From positions 1 through 6,658 of the forward strand of contig JAJBTL010000173.1 of the NCBI GenBank assembly GCA_020860865.1: a stretch of DNA of 6,658 nt, written 5' to 3'. Position 1 is the first letter of the stretch. The number at the start of each line of letters is the position of its first letter. Under the pieces are notes generated by a model. That model saw only the letters and a list, made by a program, of their open reading frames with translations, was not told the DNA's origin and did no database searches. The stretch comes from Planctomycetota bacterium. Its GTDB lineage: Bacteria; Planctomycetota; SZUA-567. The translations under genes and the position numbers were made by a program. Shown here one piece after another: positions 4,720 through 6,658 of this stretch.

Positions 4720-6658
4720 TTAGCGATTTGACAACAGGTTGACCGGCGCCAGTTCGTCGATGAGCGGGTCCATTTCTTCCGCGTTCGGGTCGAAGAACAC
4801 CGGGATGGTGCCGGCGGCGAGGCCGTCGGCCATGCGGCGCACGGTTTTTTCGGCCTGGACAACGTACTTCTGCTGGGCGCGGTCGCGGCGGCTCATTACG
4901 CACACGCCGTCCTTGACCCGGTAGACTTCCGTCGCCACGTCGACGCCGGACATTTCGGCGAAGAACACCTGGGCGGCCAGGACCGCTGTCGAAATCACCG
5001 CCGAGAACAGGCTCGGGACCGATTGGGCCCGGCGGAACTCGACCACCTGGCCGCGCATCACATAGTCGGCTCCGGCCAGACGGCCCATGGCAATCGCTTC
5101 CTCGCGGGTCACCAGGCGGTCGTGGCGGGCCTGGCCGGTGGCGTCCCAGAGCATGCGGATACGCGGGTCCATCGCCAGTTGCGTCGCGTAGAGAGTGGTG
5201 ACGACTTCGCCGCCGCCGGTGTTTTCAATAAGGTTGTTCGGGTTCGGCCGGTCGTGATAGGGGAGGATAAGGACCCGTATCGCGTCCGGACCGGCATTCC
5301 CGAGGACCGACACCCGTGCTTCCGGTTCCTGTTCCGACAGGTTCGGATCTTCGGCCAGCTCGTTGTTCACGGTCTTGATGGTGGACGGCTGTTCGAAGGC
5401 GAACGGTGTGCTCATGACCGGGCCGTTCGGGTCGATATCGAAGTCCGACACGACGGTGGTGCCACGGGGGGCGTCCTGGCGGGCCACGACATCGCCCTGG
5501 ACCTCGGCGTCGGCGTCGTCGACGTCGTCGTTATTGAGGAGGGCCAGGTCTTCCTCGGCGTCGTCACGAGTGGCGGGAGCGTCCAGGCGTCCGCGCGGGG
5601 CCGTGGCCGGGAAGTCGGTCGCGGTTGCCGCCGCCGGCGCGGGGGCGTTCGGGTTCGGCAGTTCGGGGAGGACCGTGTCCGGGGTCCGGTCGGCCAGCAC
5701 CTCGAGGGTGTCCGGGTCGAGATCGAACGGGTGGACAATGACCTCGTAGTTTTCTTCCACTCCCACCGCCAGCGGCAGGAACGTCGTTTCCGGGATTGTT
5801 TCGTCGACCAGCCCGTCCTCGGAAGCGACGGCGACGGGGTCGGTGTCGGCGGCCGGTTCGAGAATAACGGTCGTGGTCGGGGCGGTGGCGGCGAGGCCGA
5901 AGGTGGCGGTGTCGTTCAGGCCGCCGTCCGATTCAAGGAGATCGCGGGCCAGGTCGTCACCGGACAAGGTGGCGGCGGAATTGTAGTCCGACGTGAAGCT
6001 GCCCCACGGGTCCGGCCTCGGGTTGACCTCGGAGAAGTCGATCATCGGCAGTTCGTCGATGGCGGCGGCGCCGGTGTCGGCAACCAGGGCGGCGGAGACC
6101 TGGGGCGTGGCGTCGAGGCTGGCGAAGTCGCGGGCCGCCGCATTCTCTTCGCTGACGGCAGCGGTGGTGGCGGGTGAGGCGGCATCGGCGTCTGTGTCGG
6201 CCGCGACCGCGTCGACGTCGTCGGCGAGTTCGGCGAAGAAGGAGAGGTCCGGGGTGGCCGGGACGTCATTGTCAGTGGCCGGGGCGGTGGCGTCCGTCGT
6301 CGCCGGGGTCTCAGCGCCCGGCGAGGTCGCCGGCGGCCGGGAACGGCGGCGGTTCAGGCAGCGGGTTGGCGCCGCTGGCCTGGTCGCGGCTGGTGGAGTT
6401 GGCGAACGGCACCGTGACCGGGAAGGGGGAAAGCATGGCGAAGGCGCTTTCGGACGCGACCTTGCCGAGGTGGCTGAGGGCCGGGCCGGCCTTCTGGAGG
6501 AAGCCCTGGACGAGGCGGTCGGAGACGTTCCGAGCCTGGAGGTCGCGGCCGCCACCGGCACCCGGGAGGGATGCGGCCTGGTAATGGTCGCCGGCGAAGA
6601 GGAGTGAGCCGTCACTGCTCGACACGACCCGGACGAACATGCCGGCCCGGCCCTCAGC
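4720..6658 (-). CDS. Large acidic protein with CsgG/TolB-N-like C-terminal domain, 5' partial and frameshifted
   Basis: I do not recognise this as a named gene. The frame is open from the right edge, so the start lies outside. It reads in one frame to a TGA at 6313-6311 and then continues in another to the TAA at 4722-4720. Removing one G (the CCC at 6317-6319 on the + strand) joins DLAG to AETPATTDA and gives 645 visible residues. The N-terminal piece has FVRVVSSSDGSLLFAGDHY, like the late strand-turn-strand of CsgG-type lipoproteins. Residues about 115-455 are low-complexity, rich in Ala, Asp, Pro and Thr, and acidic. The C-terminal domain (from about 460) has IRVLILPYHD, GEVVTTLYATQL, RLAGADYVMRGQVVEFRR and VATEVYRVKDGV, then a helix QAEKTVRRMADGL. 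This order resembles CsgG/TolB-N-like envelope proteins. An outer-membrane or periplasmic role is inferred; no signal peptide is visible because the start is missing. It converges on the GH4 operon and is probably functionally separate. Confidence 0.7.
   Translation of the reverse strand, partial: LRAGPACSSGSCRAVTAHSSSPATITRPHPSRVPVAAATSRLGTSPTASSRASSRRPARPSATSARSRPKAPSPCFPPSRSRCRSPTPPAATRPAAPTRCLNRRRSRPPATSPGAETPATTDATAPATDNDVPATPDLSFFAELADDVDAVAADTDADAASPATTAAVSEENAAARDFASLDATPQVSAALVADTGAAAIDELPMIDFSEVNPRPDPWGSFTSDYNSAATLSGDDLARDLLESDGGLNDTATFGLAATAPTTTVILEPAADTDPVAVASEDGLVDETIPETTFLPLAVGVEENYEVIVHPFDLDPDTLEVLADRTPDTVLPELPNPNAPAPAAATATDFPATAPRGRLDAPATRDDAEEDLALLNNDDVDDADAEVQGDVVARQDAPRGTTVVSDFDIDPNGPVMSTPFAFEQPSTIKTVNNELAEDPNLSEQEPEARVSVLGNAGPDAIRVLILPYHDRPNPNNLIENTGGGEVVTTLYATQLAMDPRIRMLWDATGQARHDRLVTREEAIAMGRLAGADYVMRGQVVEFRRAQSVPSLFSAVISTAVLAAQVFFAEMSGVDVATEVYRVKDGVCVMSRRDRAQQKYVVQAEKTVRRMADGLAAGTIPVFFDPNAEEMDPLIDELAPVNLLSNR
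6311..6320 (-). other. Frameshift site in the acidic-protein gene
   Basis: On the - strand the upstream frame reads GAC CTC GCC GGG CGC TGA and stops. One base less in the GGG gives GAC CTC GCC GGC GCT GAG ACC, that is DLAGAETP, and enters the long downstream frame. Upstream of this point the downstream frame gives only an Arg/Ser/Pro-rich shadow translation, so the switch lies here or within a few tens of bases. Confidence 0.65.

Noticed and set aside
5023..6177. A 384-codon open frame on the + strand opposite the acidic-protein gene
   Set aside because: Its translation is Gly/Val/Arg-rich with no recognisable domain. It is the mirror of GC-rich - strand codons. The - strand frame has a structured C-terminal domain and its own terminator.
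6316..6615. ATG at 6615 on the - strand as the start of the acidic protein
   Set aside because: The first 100 or so residues from this ATG are Arg/Ser/Pro-rich without hydrophobic patterning, as expected of a wrong frame. The other frame, open to the window edge, gives a better protein here.

Overview
The window is GC-rich bacterial DNA holding a carbohydrate-uptake and glycoside-hydrolysis operon on the + strand. Facing it on the - strand is a gene for a large acidic protein that I recognise only in part. The organism cannot be named from this sequence. GC-rich DNA, a CUT1-type sugar ABC transporter beside GH4 enzymes, and a possible CsgG/TolB-N-like envelope protein would suit a carbohydrate-degrading Gram-negative bacterium, perhaps of the Lentisphaerota/Verrucomicrobiota group. 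That placement is a weak guess.

Layout. From 2 to 634 lies the 3' part of a MalF/UgpA-type permease gene, cut by the left edge. Its MalG/UgpE-type partner is at 725-1537. Next come two GH4 NAD-dependent glycosidase genes, 1614-2931 and 3013-4512. All four point the same way with gaps of about 75-90 bases, which suggests one transcription unit. From 4513 to 4719 is a convergent intergenic region with three stem-loops, the last of which looks like a bidirectional terminator. From 6658 down to 4720 on the - strand is the 3' part of the acidic protein gene, cut by the right edge.

How the genes fit together. The two permeases would form the membrane channel of a sugar importer; its binding protein probably lies upstream, and no ATPase is seen here. 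Imported alpha-linked oligosaccharides would be cleaved in the cytoplasm by the two GH4 enzymes. Their active-site signatures differ: CHSV in the first, as in MelA alpha-galactosidases, and CHGE in the second. They therefore probably act on different alpha-linkages of one substrate family.

Two genes are broken in the sequence as given: the first GH4 gene at a run of seven G (1840-1846), and the - strand gene near 6311-6320. In each case removing one G/C from a short homopolymer restores a continuous, sensible protein. The similarity of the two lesions makes sequencing or assembly error the simplest explanation, though slippage at the G7 tract is possible. I see no clear new biological system here. 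The features most worth a second look are the G7 tract, the paired GH4 enzymes with different signatures, the hairpins at each operon junction, and the possible two-domain architecture of the acidic protein.
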